A DNA stretch of 64,000 bases from Perkinsus olseni (lineage: Eukaryota; Perkinsozoa; Perkinsida; Perkinsidae). The DNA lies in assembly GCA_013115135.1 (NCBI GenBank), contig JABANP010000107.1:1-64000 (forward strand). Direction: 5' to 3'. The notes beneath the pieces are model-generated. The model saw only the letters and a program-made list of their open reading frames with translations. It did not search any database and was not told the DNA's origin. This document shows positions 1 through 11,008 of the stretch, one piece after another. Both the position numbers and the translations under genes were made by a program. How positions within the stretch are numbered: position 1 is the first letter of the stretch; each line of letters opens with the position of its first letter.

Positions 1-19
1 AACGAGCCGCTTCTTCTGC

Positions 20-792
20 TTAGAAATCGGCGATGAACTGGGCGAAGGGGGGCAGTCCGACGATTGGCTGCTGCCAACCTCTGCGTTGGTTGCGGCTAAA
101 ACCTGCACGGAAATATCGATCGCAATCTGTAGTGAGGAAATTCTGTCCGAGTGGAAAAAGGATTTTACGATAATTCTCCTTCATCAACCGATTTTATGAA
201 TCATCTCGATGCCCGGCTCACTTTAACAGCTTCCTCGTACACATCTGGCATGAGTCGTTCCAGCGCTTTGTGGTCATAAGGGGCAATGGCCATGGTGCGC
301 CGCTCGTACCTGTCACTCTAGGAAGATACAAAAAAAAGATACTTCCATGACCGACCTCCTCGGGCATCCTTCTAGTATGTCCAACTCTCTCAACTTAGAA
401 GGCGAGACTTTGTAAATTTCCCTGAAGAAAGCCATAGTCGATAATCGCAAAAAGCGCGCGCCCTGATGATCGATATTACCCTTCCACAAGGAGGCCGGCT
501 CCGGGTATGTCCAACAGGTAGGGAAAGAAGTAGTTGGCGTCGTATATCATAGGATAGGGGATTGCAGTTTGTGCAGCAGAGACGAAGACAATGTCATCAC
601 TCCCTCCTGAAGAAAAATGACATGAGCAGGGATCGAACCTGCATGGATGCTCACCCCTCGGTAACATGTACTTCTGATTCCTGCACCCCCGCTTGAGAGT
701 TCCTAAACAGGCAATTCTCAAACTGCTCCATACCACACTTTCCCTTACCATATACAAATACTAGCTGCGGGGTGGGCTCGTACTCGCAGTCA
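20..792 (-). CDS. gamma-glutamylcyclotransferase / AIG2-like protein
   Basis: This is a multi-exon minus-strand gene of the gamma-glutamyl(amine) cyclotransferase fold, which acts on gamma-glutamyl peptides. Exons I can place are 792-655, 606-480, 421-343, 317-222 and 142-20. The spliced product carries FVYGKGKCG near the N-terminus (family consensus FVYGTLKxG), then PYPMIYDANYF, LLDIPGAGLLVEGEIYKV and LRELDILEGCP, which follow the family order (substrate loop, GEVY strand, LD-ELEG helix), and ends with a non-conserved tail. The first exon is uncertain: no in-frame ATG precedes FVYG, so a further upstream exon is likely. Introns are 48 nt (607-654), 58 nt (422-479), 25 nt (318-342, or 35 nt if the donor is ten bases earlier) and 79 nt. 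The TL-to-KG change in the signature is unusual, so activity is not assured. Fold assignment is firm; exact substrate is not. Confidence 0.75.
453..463 (+). repeat. GC element AGCGCGCGCCC (one of five copies)
   Basis: The 11-mer AGCGCGCGCCC occurs at 453-463, 47058-47068 and 52213-52223 on plus, and at 31184-31194 and 42116-42126 on minus. At 453, 31184 and 42116 an ATCGAT lies five bases beyond the CCC end; at 52213 an ATCGAT lies further out, and at 47058 it is degenerate. The 453 copy lies inside intron 422-479 of the cyclotransferase-like gene. Others lie just after the USP stop codon, between RPC1 and the first DnaJ gene, after the 46.3-kb gene, and just upstream of the TilS-like gene. 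Function is unknown; a promoter element or a small mobile sequence are both possible. Confidence 0.6.
607..654 (-). repeat. intron with tRNA T-arm-like sequence
   Basis: This 48-nt intron of the cyclotransferase-like gene contains GCAGGTTCGATCCCTGC, a perfect 5-bp T-arm with a B-box-like loop, and ends GTCATTTTTCTTCAG. A near-identical arrangement forms the 50-nt intron 33972-34021 in SYF2. It is not a tRNA gene, because no A box or cloverleaf can be drawn. A tRNA-derived SINE tail reused as a 3' splice region is my inference. Confidence 0.7.
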
Positions 793-1707
793 CTGAGGCA
801 GGTGCCTTCCAAATGGCTTTCCGTTGGCGATATCAACGACCATGGAGATCGGACCCTGAACCCGATACATGAATGCGCAGTTGTATGGGACGCCAGTCGG
901 ACCCAGGCCCTCCTCCGCGAGCGCTTTCGGCTGATACTAAAGAACACGAGCTCATGTTGCGACGCATGTTAGGGGAAGAGGCCATGTACCGGAAACTGAG
1001 AAAAAAGAGATTCTCATTGATGAGAGTGGTGATCTTTCTGACACCTCTAGCTGTGCTTACCTAGGGTCAGAAGCAGCCGTATGGAGCGGCGCCCCCAGCC
1101 CCCCTGAGGGGGAGCGTCCAGCACAGGGCGTGGAGGCATTCCTTGGACGAGGGGGGCTGCCGGGCCCTTCAGTAAGGAGACTCCAGGGAGCCCGCCTAAG
1201 ACGAGAAGTTGGAAAGCTCGACACACGGCTGTCATCTCCTCCCTACCGAGGGGCGCCGCTGGTGCTGTTGTTGTCGCCACCGCCGCCGCCGCTGCAGTAG
1301 CTACTGAGGGAATTGGTCGAAGGCCAATTGTGTCGAGTAAGGGACGGGGATGAGGAAGGGGCACCAACCGGAAGCCCGTTGTTGAACATAATAAAAGTCC
1401 ACGAAGCAACTCGCAGGAGGGGACAGTATGATAAGCCAAGCATGGACGACCACGAGAAGCTTTTTTCTTGTATCTTCCCTTCTCTACCTCGAGTACATTC
1501 GACCCTCCGTAGGCGATACGGTTTTGTCGATCGATTAACACCACAAATGTAGCATAAAATTACACAACGCACAACAGTTCCAGATGACGCCAGTACCCCT
1601 AGCCCGTGAACCCCCCCCGGTGAATCACCTGCTACAGAAGATCCACCTTCACCCATTGCTGAACACAGAAACACTGAGTGAGAAGGAAACGACGCTTCTA
1701 TTATGAA
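793..1707. other. no recognised gene
   Basis: This stretch lies between the cyclotransferase-like gene and UBL5. It may hold the unseen first exon of the former. Open frames on both strands are low-complexity (Pro, Ala and Arg runs) and resemble no family I know. A GCC-type triplet run sits near 1275-1300. Confidence 0.4.
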
Positions 1708-1986
1708 CTAGTTGTAGTAGAGCTCGAGCCCCATTCCATCGTGAATCTCATAGTCAGCCAGAGTGATGTGGTCCTTGTACACTGTGTACCACTTCTGTAT
1801 CCGTATCTTCTCCGGTCGGGTGCCTGAACCATCAGTCGTAGTACCAGAACCTGCTGCGGCAGCTGTCGTCTCATCCGTACCTATCTGAGCCGCCAAAAGC
1901 TTCTTGAGGTCGCCGATGGTGTCGTCGGGGTTGCACTTCACCCGAATCTTCTTCCCAAGACGATCGTTGCAAACGACCTCGATCAT
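1708..1986 (-). CDS. UBL5: UBL5/Hub1 ubiquitin-like modifier
   Basis: UBL5/Hub1 is a non-conjugated ubiquitin-like protein that binds spliceosomal partners and tunes alternative splicing. Exons 1986-1881 and 1823-1708 join to 73 codons, the usual family length. The product starts [13 protein letters not shown], contains [10 protein letters not shown] and KWYT, and ends [15 protein letters not shown], all diagnostic, including the C-terminal double tyrosine in place of a diglycine. The 57-nt intron (1824-1880) is a multiple of three without an in-frame stop, so the unspliced frame stays open and would add 19 residues. Splicing restores IGTRPEKI at the junction and matches the family. The ATG at 1986 is chosen because the family begins with MIEVVCND. 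The protein's role matches SYF2 and the cyclophilins nearby. Confidence 0.95.
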   Translation of the reverse strand: MIEVVCNDRLGKKIRVKCNPDDTIGDLKKLLAAQIGTDETTAAAAGSGTTTDGSGTRPEKIRIQKWYTVYKDHITLADYEIHDGMGLELYYN

Positions 1987-2100
1987 CGCAGGACAGTTAA
2001 ACAACTACCAAGGGCCTCCCCCTTCGACCCCGTCATTAACACCAACACCCACTTTCACCAGAGACATCACCACCAATTTTACACAACATGGCATGGTCCA

Positions 2101-3084
2101 CTACCGCCCATCCTGCCCCTTCGACTCGAATACTCGGTCGAACTCGAGAGGCTCCTTGTTGCGCGGTCTCAGCCGCGGAACGCCGAAGGTGTACAGAAGG
2201 AAGCCCATGACGCAGAGGAAGTAGCCCGTCCATGCAGAAAGGGAGATATCTGCCGGATGCGTTACCAAAGATACCATCGTCGTCAAGAACTTGGCCACTG
2301 TATTGAAAACTTGCATGGACGTCGCCGACGCCCTCAACTGCAGCTCGAACATGAGGACACCGATAGCTAGACAGAGGACCGAACTCGCGATCAGGAGCAG
2401 ACCCCCACCCTCTAACAAAGGGAGGGCTGCGATCGACGCTTCGCCACTGACGCCAATCATGACGGCCAGGAACGGCAACGAGAGGACAAGACGGTAAAGA
2501 TTGAGGCCTATCGGAGTTTGCTCCTTCTTCAACTTGCACATGATGGCGTGTTCGTACACACTGAGACCGCCCACTAAGAAGGTATACAGAAAAGCATAAC
2601 CAACGCCATCCCCCTCCCAGGCGAAGTCGCTCATCGTCGCTATCACATACCCCACTACAATGATGGTCAGGGCGGCAGCTCTGTCGATTGGGACGGTCTT
2701 TCCGAGGACGAGGAACTCCAAGATGGCCGTGCATGCTGGCCGAGCGTTGCAGGCCACCACGTAGATGGGCACGGGTACGTAGTGCAGTGCCCGCAGACTG
2801 GACCAGATTACCATCACCATCCAAATCGCGTTGACAAAGCCCGGCAGGATGTGAGATCTTCGGACTGGACGAAGCGCCTGCACCCGACAGACCAGCAGAG
2901 TTGCGGTGCATACCAGGGCTCCTGAATTCTGGACCAGTACGGTCGTCCACGGGTGAGGGTAGGCGAGAGCGAGGCTCTTGTTAATTAGTGTCAAGCTGAT
3001 ACTCACGACGCCGTAGGCTGCGAATAATAGCGACGTCTTGAGCAACGCACTAGACAGGGGAGGGAGGGGGAAAAGGCAGCGCAT
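2101..3084 (-). CDS. nucleotide-sugar / triose-phosphate-type transporter (DMT superfamily)
   Basis: This open frame encodes about 327 residues of strongly hydrophobic, multi-pass membrane protein, about ten segments as in the drug/metabolite transporter superfamily. An early SISLTLINKSL motif matches the NK-S/L signature of the TPT/GDP-mannose transporter group, and PHPWTTVLVQN, ILEFLVLGK and FELQLRASATSM follow in the usual order. It probably moves nucleotide sugars or phosphorylated sugars across Golgi, ER or plastid membranes. Substrate cannot be read from sequence. The ATG at 3084 is the most upstream methionine in this frame, but the 20 residues before the first membrane segment are atypical and may hide a splice junction (an acceptor-like CTGTCTAG lies at about 3050). 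No introns are needed in the body of the gene. Confidence 0.85.
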   Translation of the reverse strand: MRCLFPLPPLSSALLKTSLLFAAYGVVSISLTLINKSLALAYPHPWTTVLVQNSGALVCTATLLVCRVQALRPVRRSHILPGFVNAIWMVMVIWSSLRALHYVPVPIYVVACNARPACTAILEFLVLGKTVPIDRAAALTIIVVGYVIATMSDFAWEGDGVGYAFLYTFLVGGLSVYEHAIMCKLKKEQTPIGLNLYRLVLSLPFLAVMIGVSGEASIAALPLLEGGGLLLIASSVLCLAIGVLMFELQLRASATSMQVFNTVAKFLTTMVSLVTHPADISLSAWTGYFLCVMGFLLYTFGVPRLRPRNKEPLEFDRVFESKGQDGR

Positions 3085-4078
3085 GACGCAAGGAGGGCAG
3101 ACTGAAACTGCGGTGGAAAAACCCTCAGCTCTCACCGTAGACCGAGAGCAAACTTCGAGGGCATGCTTTAAAGAGGGCGCACCAAGAACACCTCAAGTGG
3201 TTGATATCTAGCTTTCCCGCTGCTTCCCTCGCGGCACAAACAGCGAAGACAAGGATAATTAGTAGATCAATTTCAACTCTCAGACTCCACCGTCGTGGCC
3301 GGCTAAGACCCACCACCATTCGACGTCCTAAATTTCCTCAATCCATTCTTGAGTCGATAGGGCACCCGCAAGAAGCCCATACTATGGGTTCCGGTATCGC
3401 AATCATGATTCGTCACCCTTCTTACAACCGAGGCAAAATCGAGAGCCGCAGATTTTATGCTACAAACCGCAGGGTAACGCAATAGAAAAATATAAACTCA
3501 CGTTAGAAACACATCATTTCTTGCTCTTCTTGCCCTCTCTTACAATTCCGCAATCTGCAATTACCGCCGGGACCCGAGGTTTCCCTTCGTCATCGTCAGC
3601 AGCGCACTCGTCGTTAAGACGTTCAACCACCTCCATACCAGACGCCTGAGCACGGACGCATAACGAAAGGCGTCCAACCCCGAGCTCGCTGGTCCAATTT
3701 GCGTCCTAACCTCCGGGCAGGGGTAAAAACTTTAGTGGCGAGTTGTCACCAAATTCATCAGGTAAAGCGTACGGCCAACAGTAGTAGCACTAAAGTAGCT
3801 CTAGCTTTGAATTGAACCACTACTTTCTTCTGAGTCCGTCGCGCACAAATTCATACGTTGCGCGCATGGTCTTTGCGTGGTAACTTCGCTCGTAAGACGT
3901 ACGAAGTGTTTGGGTGATAACACCTCTGTGGCCATCTACCCACGGCACGATCAGCGGAGACCTTACCATCCACGAGCTCACATGCGGTGCATACAGGAGA
4001 CTACTGTATGCAGAGCGCCTAGAGTGAACCAAACACTAGAAATGACCAATCTGACGCCTATTCAATTTCTCAGTTGAA
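3085..4078. other. intergenic, no recognised gene
   Basis: This separates the transporter start from the cyclophilin stop. A minus-strand frame ending at 3820 has an R/K-rich tail but no recognisable domain. I see no RNA gene and no repeat. Confidence 0.4.
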
Positions 4079-4809
4079 TTACGGTCCACAGTGCTCGACC
4101 CGAGGGACGCGACCCCCTAGCAGCAGTACTACCACTCTCCCAAAGACCACATGCTTTCCGTCCAACTGCGGTGTCGCTTTGAAGGTTATGTAAAACTGGG
4201 AAGTGTTGGAGTTCTTGCCTGACCGAAAGCGTCAACCTTCCCGCCAAGCGACCCTGTTCTACTACCGGTGTTGCACATCCCCACCACACCCGGGCCTGCG
4301 TGTTTCAACTTCAGGCCACCAGCGTCGTCCTTGAACTTTTTACCGTAACTACCTATACCACTCCTCCCCCAACTCCTACACCAACAGCCACAGCAGCCTA
4401 CTCTCTCCCCCAGCGCCAGTGCCGGTGACGATATCTCCGGTTTGTGCTACGAAGCCCTTGACAACCCGATGGAAGGGACAACCCACATAGGAAAGCCTCT
4501 TGCCTGACAAGGCTAACAGTGGTAGAAGGATTGGCATCTCAGCGAACGCCGAATTTTCAGCAGGGAACCCGAGCGGGAGCGAAGGCGAGAGTGATCACTA
4601 AGTGGGTATTATCCGTATACCCACGCCAAGGCGATTGGGCATGGGCATTACCCGACTGCTTTGACAGGCCCTTGTCTCCCTTGACGAGGTGCTTGAAGTT
4701 CTCAACATCAAGAGGGGCCTTGGCGTCGTAGAGCTCGATCGTTATCCGATCCTCAGGGCACTTGAAGATGGCTGGCCCCTTCTGGGACCACTCGTAGTCG
4801 GACGAATAC
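4079..4809 (-). CDS. cyclophilin-type peptidyl-prolyl isomerase
   Basis: This gene encodes a cyclophilin domain that catalyses cis-trans isomerisation of proline bonds. Exons are 4809-4652, 4503-4402, 4352-4266 and 4218-4079, with introns of 148, 49 and 47 nt, all in matching phase. The product contains [11 protein letters not shown], then [17 protein letters not shown] with the catalytic Arg, [36 protein letters not shown] and [11 protein letters not shown]. The active-site Arg, the Gln of AQTGD, the SQF Gln and the substrate-pocket His are present, so it should be active. An exon upstream of 4809 must supply the start; none is clear, so this entry is partial at its N-terminus. It differs from the degenerate cyclophilin at 35.5-36.3 kb. 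Confidence 0.85.
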
Positions 4810-5304
4810 CTGTAGGCAGCAGTCCCACGAGCTCAATCGAGCAATCGAAGCATTCGCCTCCCGTGTATATGCCACTTGAGAAGCAACACGACGCGGCCCG
4901 CGAGCCTACCCCTCAGTTACAAGCCCATCAGCCCATCAGTAGTGTGCCAGCGACGTCGTATCAATAATTTAGACTAGCTTTTCTATTGCATGTAGGCTAA
5001 TACATCTGTATATATACTGGATCTACAACTGGGCACTCACAGAGTATCTTTGCGCTGTATCGAGGTCGAAGGTGGTAAGATACTCACTACTGGGCTAGCC
5101 TCCATCCCATATTACAGTTCAGGCAGCCGGGCCACCTCCGATCCGCCAAGTTTGGTGATATCCGAGCTGCTCAGGCCGTATCTTAGGTCAAACCGTGCAA
5201 GATACAGAACATGTCAACTTGAAGCCGTTTATTACTTGAGGTTGCACTGAGACACGAAGTCCACACCTCTAGCATACGCTGACCGGCCAGATATCTCCGA
5301 GTCG

Positions 5305-6009
5305 ATGTCGATATCGATGAAAACTGCAGTGCGATCTGCTTCCGACGACATAACCTCTTCATCAGCGACACCAAAGTACAAAATTGGTAAACGTGAGTCG
5401 CTTCGCTCCGCCGCGCGCGGAAAAGCGCAATTCGATAATCAGGTTTCTTTCGAATTACTCTCGAGCATTCTAGAGGAACGCGACGAAGTAGACGTACGCC
5501 CAGTAGTTTCTTTCCGCATGCCAGTCCGGCGACCGACGAGGCTCGTGCCTTGGTACGATGGACTCGACGCAACTGGACAAGTTTCCGCTCCTGATGATGA
5601 GAAGGTCGAAGCCGCGCTCTCTGTGAAGCTGCCTGTAGTAGAGAAGGACATCTGGGAGGACACTGACAGCGACGATAGCGGCACAGAGACCGATGAAGCC
5701 ATTCAGCGGCCAGAGGATGATGATGAGCACTATGAGGAAGTTGTATTCAGTAGGTGGTCGTAGTGGGTTGGAGCGACGAGAGAATGATGCTGGTGGTTCG
5801 CAGTGGAAACAGTGGACGCTGAGGACTCTTTGTTGAAGCTGGAAGTGTTCCTAACCGATGGAGGCGTTGCTGTTTTCGAGACCATTGATGATGATGAGGA
5901 GGAGGATGACACGAGTTCCGATCGGAGTGGTATGGACGAGGATCCGATGACGCCAACGAATATGACTGAATCGAACGGGGTAGTAACAACACCTGTCATG
6001 CTACTATAG
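5305..6009 (+). CDS. hypothetical acidic protein
   Basis: I do not recognise this protein. A first exon runs from the ATG at 5305 to 5749 and joins in phase, over a 54-nt intron (5750-5803), to a second exon beginning METVDAEDSLLKLEVF. Both halves are rich in Asp, Glu and Ser (WEDTDSDDSGTETDEA; IDDDEEEDD). An intron-like GTGAGTCGCTTCGCTCC sequence at 5393-5442 carries the recurrent 12-mer. Excising it would break the downstream frame, so it is either retained or the upstream frame differs. The gene may continue past 6009, because a plausible reading frame runs to about 6270. Function is unknown. Confidence 0.45.
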
Positions 6010-8689
6010 GAAGCTTCGATCAGGATAAGGGAGGGGTATCGGAAACAGGAGCGAAGCAACACTTCATTCTACAGGATGACGTCGAGGTTCCTCGGCCGAA
6101 AGACGTAGTAGTCGGACGCAAGTCGACCGGCAGACATGCCTGGCTCAGGTGCTCTTCGTGTGGGATTATGACGATACTATTCTTCCCACGGAGTGGTGTA
6201 CTCACAACGTATGCTGCTTCTACTCTCGTTGAATCCCCATTGCTCCCTTCAGGGAGCGTCGCCGTATAGACCCGCAGTTATTCACGATTGGCTCCTGGAT
6301 GACCTCGATAGGACTGCTGAAATAGTGAGAGATTTTTCCTACTACACCATGCGCAAATCGTGATTTGACTAGGTGCATCAGACTCTGGAAATGTGCCGTG
6401 CTCTTGATGGAGAGATCTGCATCATCACAAACGCTGAGAGCGGCTGGATCGGGTCGGTCAGCCCTTCCCTGTTGACTTGCACGCCATCGTATGGATCAGG
6501 TTCAGTAGCCTTGCACTAGTGCCGAGCATGGCTGATTATCTTCTCGACTTTGAGATCATATCAGCTCGCAGTGTGTACGCTCCCACGTTCCCTGACGGAG
6601 GGAATGGCGCCAGAGTAGGACTCACCTGCCGGCAGGGCTCCAGTTTGATGATTTATCGATGATTCAGTGGAAGATGAGGGCCTTCCACGATAAGATAACA
6701 GCATGGTTGAAGGGAAGGAGGGAATGGGAGGAAAGTAGGTTGCCGCGACATCATCATTGTGTGAAGAGCTGCTTATGATAGTTACTGGTGAGGAGTTGGG
6801 GGCGCCGTCGGTGTACTCCTTTGGGGCCTGCAACGCGGAGCGCGAAGCTATGAGGCAGGTCTGCAGCGAGTACAATATTATCGGTAGTAGTGGCGGCGGG
6901 GAGAGACCTCGATGGTTGCGTCTTCAGGGAAGAGCGTTAAGTTCTTGGAGAAACCACGGTCGGATCAGATTAGGAAGGAGCATAGGATAATACAAGGGTC
7001 GTTGAAGCGTTTGGTACTACCAAGTTGGTAGTGGTCTTTTTCGGCATAGTGGTACAACAGCGCGGTAGGAATCAATAGGTCGTAGGTTCGATCCCAACCT
7101 CAATTCTTCTGCGACTTCTGCCCTGCCGGATGCCCAACGCGCCTTGTTCAGATGCAAGAGAAGCGAGACCTCGATCTCTTCATGAGGGTTGCCGAAGCAT
7201 CATAATCGTTCGCGCCGGTTCGGAGCCTTGTCCGACCCGGGCCTATGTATACCTATGACGATATGTATTCCATCTCACTGCGCTACTCTCGCGTATAATT
7301 TTGTTGTCGTTACGTTGTCGTTTACTTTTACCATCGTCATTACTGGCTCACATCCCAGCTGAGGAAGCTATTGCTGGTGGGTGTCTCCTCCCGGTCTTAG
7401 CCTCATCATCTTTTAACCATGCCATTGTTCCAGCCATGATGATGATGGTGTTGAACTTCTGTTGTTGAATATGCCCTCATCAGTAGAACCTTTTGTGTTT
7501 TTGAGAAGGGGCCATTTCCTGGCTGGAATGTCGTAATATGTTGGTTCGATACATGTGTCTATAATAGGTCTTGGCATGAACTCTTATAGACATCAACATA
7601 TATAGCACGACCCTATACAGATCCTGTTAGGGTCTATACGCCGTATACTACACGTCGCATAGGGCCTGTTATACGATCTATTAGATCATTAAGTAAATGA
7701 CCGCGAGGCCCTTGGATCGTGTGAAGTTATTACCTTCGCTATTATTACTCAGTCAATGATTCACTCTCGGAGATTTTTTTGCCTGCCAGGCTACTCCTCG
7801 ATTTTCGTTGGGCTGTTTAGTAGCGGACACGTAACAAATTGTAATACTAACAATATTTTAGGGGTCTTTGGCGCGTTGGGACGCCTGAAAAGTGCTTTGC
7901 GGAGTACAATGGGTCAACCGCGTCTTGAGGCTGTCATGCGGTGTCACAGTGACACTGTCACATTCGCTGCGATCTTATATACTGTACAAGCTCGATTTGG
8001 GGAAGATTGCTAATAAATTTATTCATGCCAACTCCGTGGGAAAAACCATTTCTATTCCTTCGAGATTACTCAGTAATCATCACTGAGTAGCATTCACTTC
8101 TTCTCGGCATTCCTCACGACGTTATCGAACAACTTCTGTCAGGTCGCGTTCCAGAGTAGGGCACGGAACTTTGGTTATCCTGGGCATGTTCCTGTTCATT
8201 GAGGAAGTTGCCCCCCGATGAAATCGCACTCAGGCGCCTATGTGTGCGGCCATCTCGATATAGAGCGCTTGTATCTCAGGATCTGCTCAGGGCATAACAG
8301 ACGGTGGTGGGTGTATGCTGTAGACACTAGTCGGCTCAGCCGACTGTGATGGGTAGTGGAAATTATTTGAAATAATAAGCCGACTCGGCTGCACTTTCGT
8401 TCCGCACGACGCGTCATTGAGACCTCCAGTGAGATCACAGATTTGGCTTGCCACTTGAGAATTAGAGCGCTTGGTCAACTTCCGACGGTACAGGAGCAGG
8501 TTGCGATACTAGTTCGCAATAGTGATAACACCCGTTCATCCCGCTTGTATCGATGTAATGGCCCCACCGCGATGCCTTGCGGCTCTTGCTTGCCTGGCGG
8601 GCGTCATGCCACTGGCATGATGCCGCGGCCTGCAACTCTACGAATCGTAGACTACGATTTCGCAGCTTTTGTCTATGGCCCTTGTACGT
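6010..8689. other. gene-poor region
   Basis: I find no recognisable family here. A B-box-like AGGTTCGATCCC occurs near 7083, with A-box-like sequence about 35 bases before it; no cloverleaf forms. Around 7590-7690 there is AT-rich sequence with repeated TATAC words, and near 8330 a small GTCGGCT/AGCCGAC inverted repeat. Confidence 0.4.
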
Positions 8690-9030
8690 TCAATCTGTCT
8701 TCCGTTGAACTTGGTGAAACAGTTCTACTGAAAGCTCTCGGTGATTTACATTGGCATTGCAACGTGGTACCCTCCTCAATCTCAGCGAAGTACGATAAAT
8801 GTAATGGTTGTCTGGTTCACCAACACTCAACGCCGGTGAGTCACTGATCCCGTGGCGCGTGTCTGAGTGTGTTTGGGAGCGTATATAATCAACTGTATGG
8901 CGATCGATTCCGTTGTGTTTTTCAAAGTCTTTGTGATGTCATCATGTGGCATGATCCATGTGGTCTCAAAAAGGTTGGGATTAATCTCGAGCGTTCAGTC
9001 CCTCTAAAATCGTAACGCTTTGGAGGCATG
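8690..9030 (+). repeat. dispersed repeat A, copy 1
   Basis: About 340 bp align in direct orientation with 15760-16112. Shared words include AACTTGGTGAAAC, GATTTACAT, GGTTGTCTGGTTCA, CAACACTCA, GTGGCATGAT and AACGCTTTGG, in the same order with many substitutions and small indels (by eye about two-thirds identical). This looks like an old transposable-element copy, possibly an LTR remnant. No intact coding frame spans it. Confidence 0.75.
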
Positions 9031-9584
9031 GAGACCCGAGGTCTTCTCCACGGCTATGTATCTCACCCACCCCAGATCGAAGCCCCATGGACACTACGGT
9101 CTACCATAGACCTACACCTTGGTCCTACGCCTTGGACACTCAGTGATTCTCATCGTAGTGCATGGAATGCTTCGACTAGCTGTTGGACCAACAGTGATCA
9201 CCGAGGATCGTCAAAAGTGTTGGTGGCTTTGAAGGTCGCTCTGTGGAAGATGAGATGACCCCACAGCGGCAATCCTACTTCAGGGACCGTCATGGTCATT
9301 GTACCATCTTCAGTAGCACCAACAGTTACACACAGAAAAATCCACAACGGTGTATTTGGGCCATCTTCATACATTCTCCGTGAACCCCCCAAAACACTGC
9401 CCTGCCGATGGTGCTCCTCCAGGCTGGTCGCATCGTCCGATCATATGGACTTCTCGAGTCTCGGAGATGATGCTTGTGGTCGACACACTGCGGGAAGAGC
9501 TAGAGTTTCGTGGCCGTGCGCAGCCACCCCAGTTGTGGAAGCGGATCCTGCCGGGAGGAAAAGAAGTATCTTAGGTTTGACCTA

Positions 9585-9715
9585 CCCTCTGTCTGAGCGC
9601 TACTTACTGTGCTCTATGAACTTGCCTAGACTCATCCCTCTTGAAACAAGATACATCGGTGCTAGCCTGAGTAAGCCGGTTCTCGGCGTTGGACTTAAAA
9701 CTCGCACACACACAT
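9585..9715 (+). repeat. dispersed repeat B, copy 1
   Basis: About 130 bp match, in inverted orientation, the sequence at 28690-28815 inside the last intron of CstF50. Shared words include CTCATCCCTCTTGAAACAAG and AAGCCGGTTCTCGG. Both copies can be read as ERYxLxxxxLPxLIPLETRY, so they may derive from a coding or terminal part of a transposable element. Confidence 0.8.
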
Positions 9716-10093
9716 ACTATACATCAACCTCACAGCCTGTGAGTCACAGGGCGTCTTCAAGAGGCCGTCTTGGCGCCATACAGTGACTTCATCGTCTTGA
9801 AGGAATCATGTACACAGAACTATACACGTCTGACTCTGTTTCCATCCGAAGAAAGAGCGCCACCTGGAATCCCTCGAGCCAACTGAGAACTCAAAGCCAG
9901 ATTGATAGCGGCTGTGGATAGCTGTCGAAGAATTGTGATTCGCGGTAAAAAAGGTGAAAAGTAGTAAAGGCTACACCGGAAAAAGTGTGGAGGGAATAAG
10001 TTTCAGAAAATCTGAGGAATGCCTTGTCCATCACAGGCGACTACTCGAACAACTGAACGACGTAGGTAGGGTTACGTCGGCTTACAGTATATC

Positions 10094-11008
10094 TTACGAG
10101 TAGAAATCAAAATCATTCGAAGCTTGTTTATAAAGACGATTGTAGGGATACCGAACGCCTAATGTGTACATCATATCGGAAGAGAGAAAACCGACGGTAA
10201 AAAACTCTTCCTTGAAAACAGTAGAGCCTCGCCAGACAGGACAAGCTTGCATAAAACTGTCAATGAGGTCCTGCGGTGTATGAACCGGCCCACGTACGAG
10301 CCTGTAGATTTCACCAGGCCCCTCCCTCACCAGTCGCAACGCCATCACTTCAGTGTGGTTTCTACGATAATGACGGACTGGTTCGCAGCCAAGCATCGCA
10401 TAGATGTATCCATCCGGCAAGACGAGATACTTGATCTTGAGGTCAACGCCTCGTGAAGTATAGTCGGTCACATAGTTCCCCGCGGTCAATGGCAGCCACT
10501 GTCGCTCAAGAACAATACTTCTACCGCCCAGCTCAGCCCCCACATTCGCATGCTCGTTGATAGCAATGAACTGCAAATCGGTGTTTTTGATGTCGAGGTG
10601 GGGACATTTATGTCGAAGATCGTCAAGCTTGGCCCGATGACGCCGGTCTCCGTCCCAATAATTGACGATGGTTTCTTCCAAGAGGTCGTCAGGCTTTACA
10701 CGTGCTGGGAACCAACCATCTTCATATTTTTCCGGTAGACCACAGTCTACCGTGAGCATACACCAACCGTACTTAGTGACATTCAAGTTCACTCTCAGCT
10801 TGCTGTCATCCGGCCCCACAGACTCGTAGATGAAGTCTCCGTAGTCCTTCCGGACCCGACTACGGTAATCCTCAGGTGGGGGAGGAGTGGGCATGAGCGT
10901 TGTCCCGAGCGGTGCACTGCTAGGTGAAGCATGCTTCGCCTTGGTCTTCCCGCCACCATGGGCTAGGAGGAAGATAGAGAAGAGAACGAGGACGGAGCGA
11001 AGGGACAT
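10094..11008 (-). CDS. secreted protein of unknown function
   Basis: An intronless frame of 304 codons from the ATG at 11008 begins with a classic signal peptide (MSLRSVLVLFSIFLLAHGGG). A short Pro/Ser/Thr-rich spacer follows (PTPPPPEDYRSR), and then a globular region with few cysteines (VDCGLPEKYEDGW, HKCPHLDIK, MLGCEPVRHY, MQACPVWRG). I recognise no catalytic motif. An upstream in-frame methionine at 11056 would bury the signal, so the later start is preferred. It stands alone in a gene-poor region, which fits a lineage-specific secreted or surface protein. Confidence 0.7.
   Translation of the reverse strand: MSLRSVLVLFSIFLLAHGGGKTKAKHASPSSAPLGTTLMPTPPPPEDYRSRVRKDYGDFIYESVGPDDSKLRVNLNVTKYGWCMLTVDCGLPEKYEDGWFPARVKPDDLLEETIVNYWDGDRRHRAKLDDLRHKCPHLDIKNTDLQFIAINEHANVGAELGGRSIVLERQWLPLTAGNYVTDYTSRGVDLKIKYLVLPDGYIYAMLGCEPVRHYRRNHTEVMALRLVREGPGEIYRLVRGPVHTPQDLIDSFMQACPVWRGSTVFKEEFFTVGFLSSDMMYTLGVRYPYNRLYKQASNDFDFYS

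Noticed and set aside
607..654. tRNA gene
   Set aside because: A T-arm is present but there is no D-arm, anticodon arm or matching acceptor strand, and the segment is bounded by splice sites.
1047..1544. 165-codon minus frame near UBL5
   Set aside because: It has low-complexity Ala/Pro/Arg composition and overlapping open frames on both strands, with no family resemblance.
2036..2950. Long open frame on the same strand, in a shifted frame, across the transporter gene
   Set aside because: It is the off-frame shadow of a multi-pass membrane protein; composition is Arg/Ser/Gly-rich with no domain.
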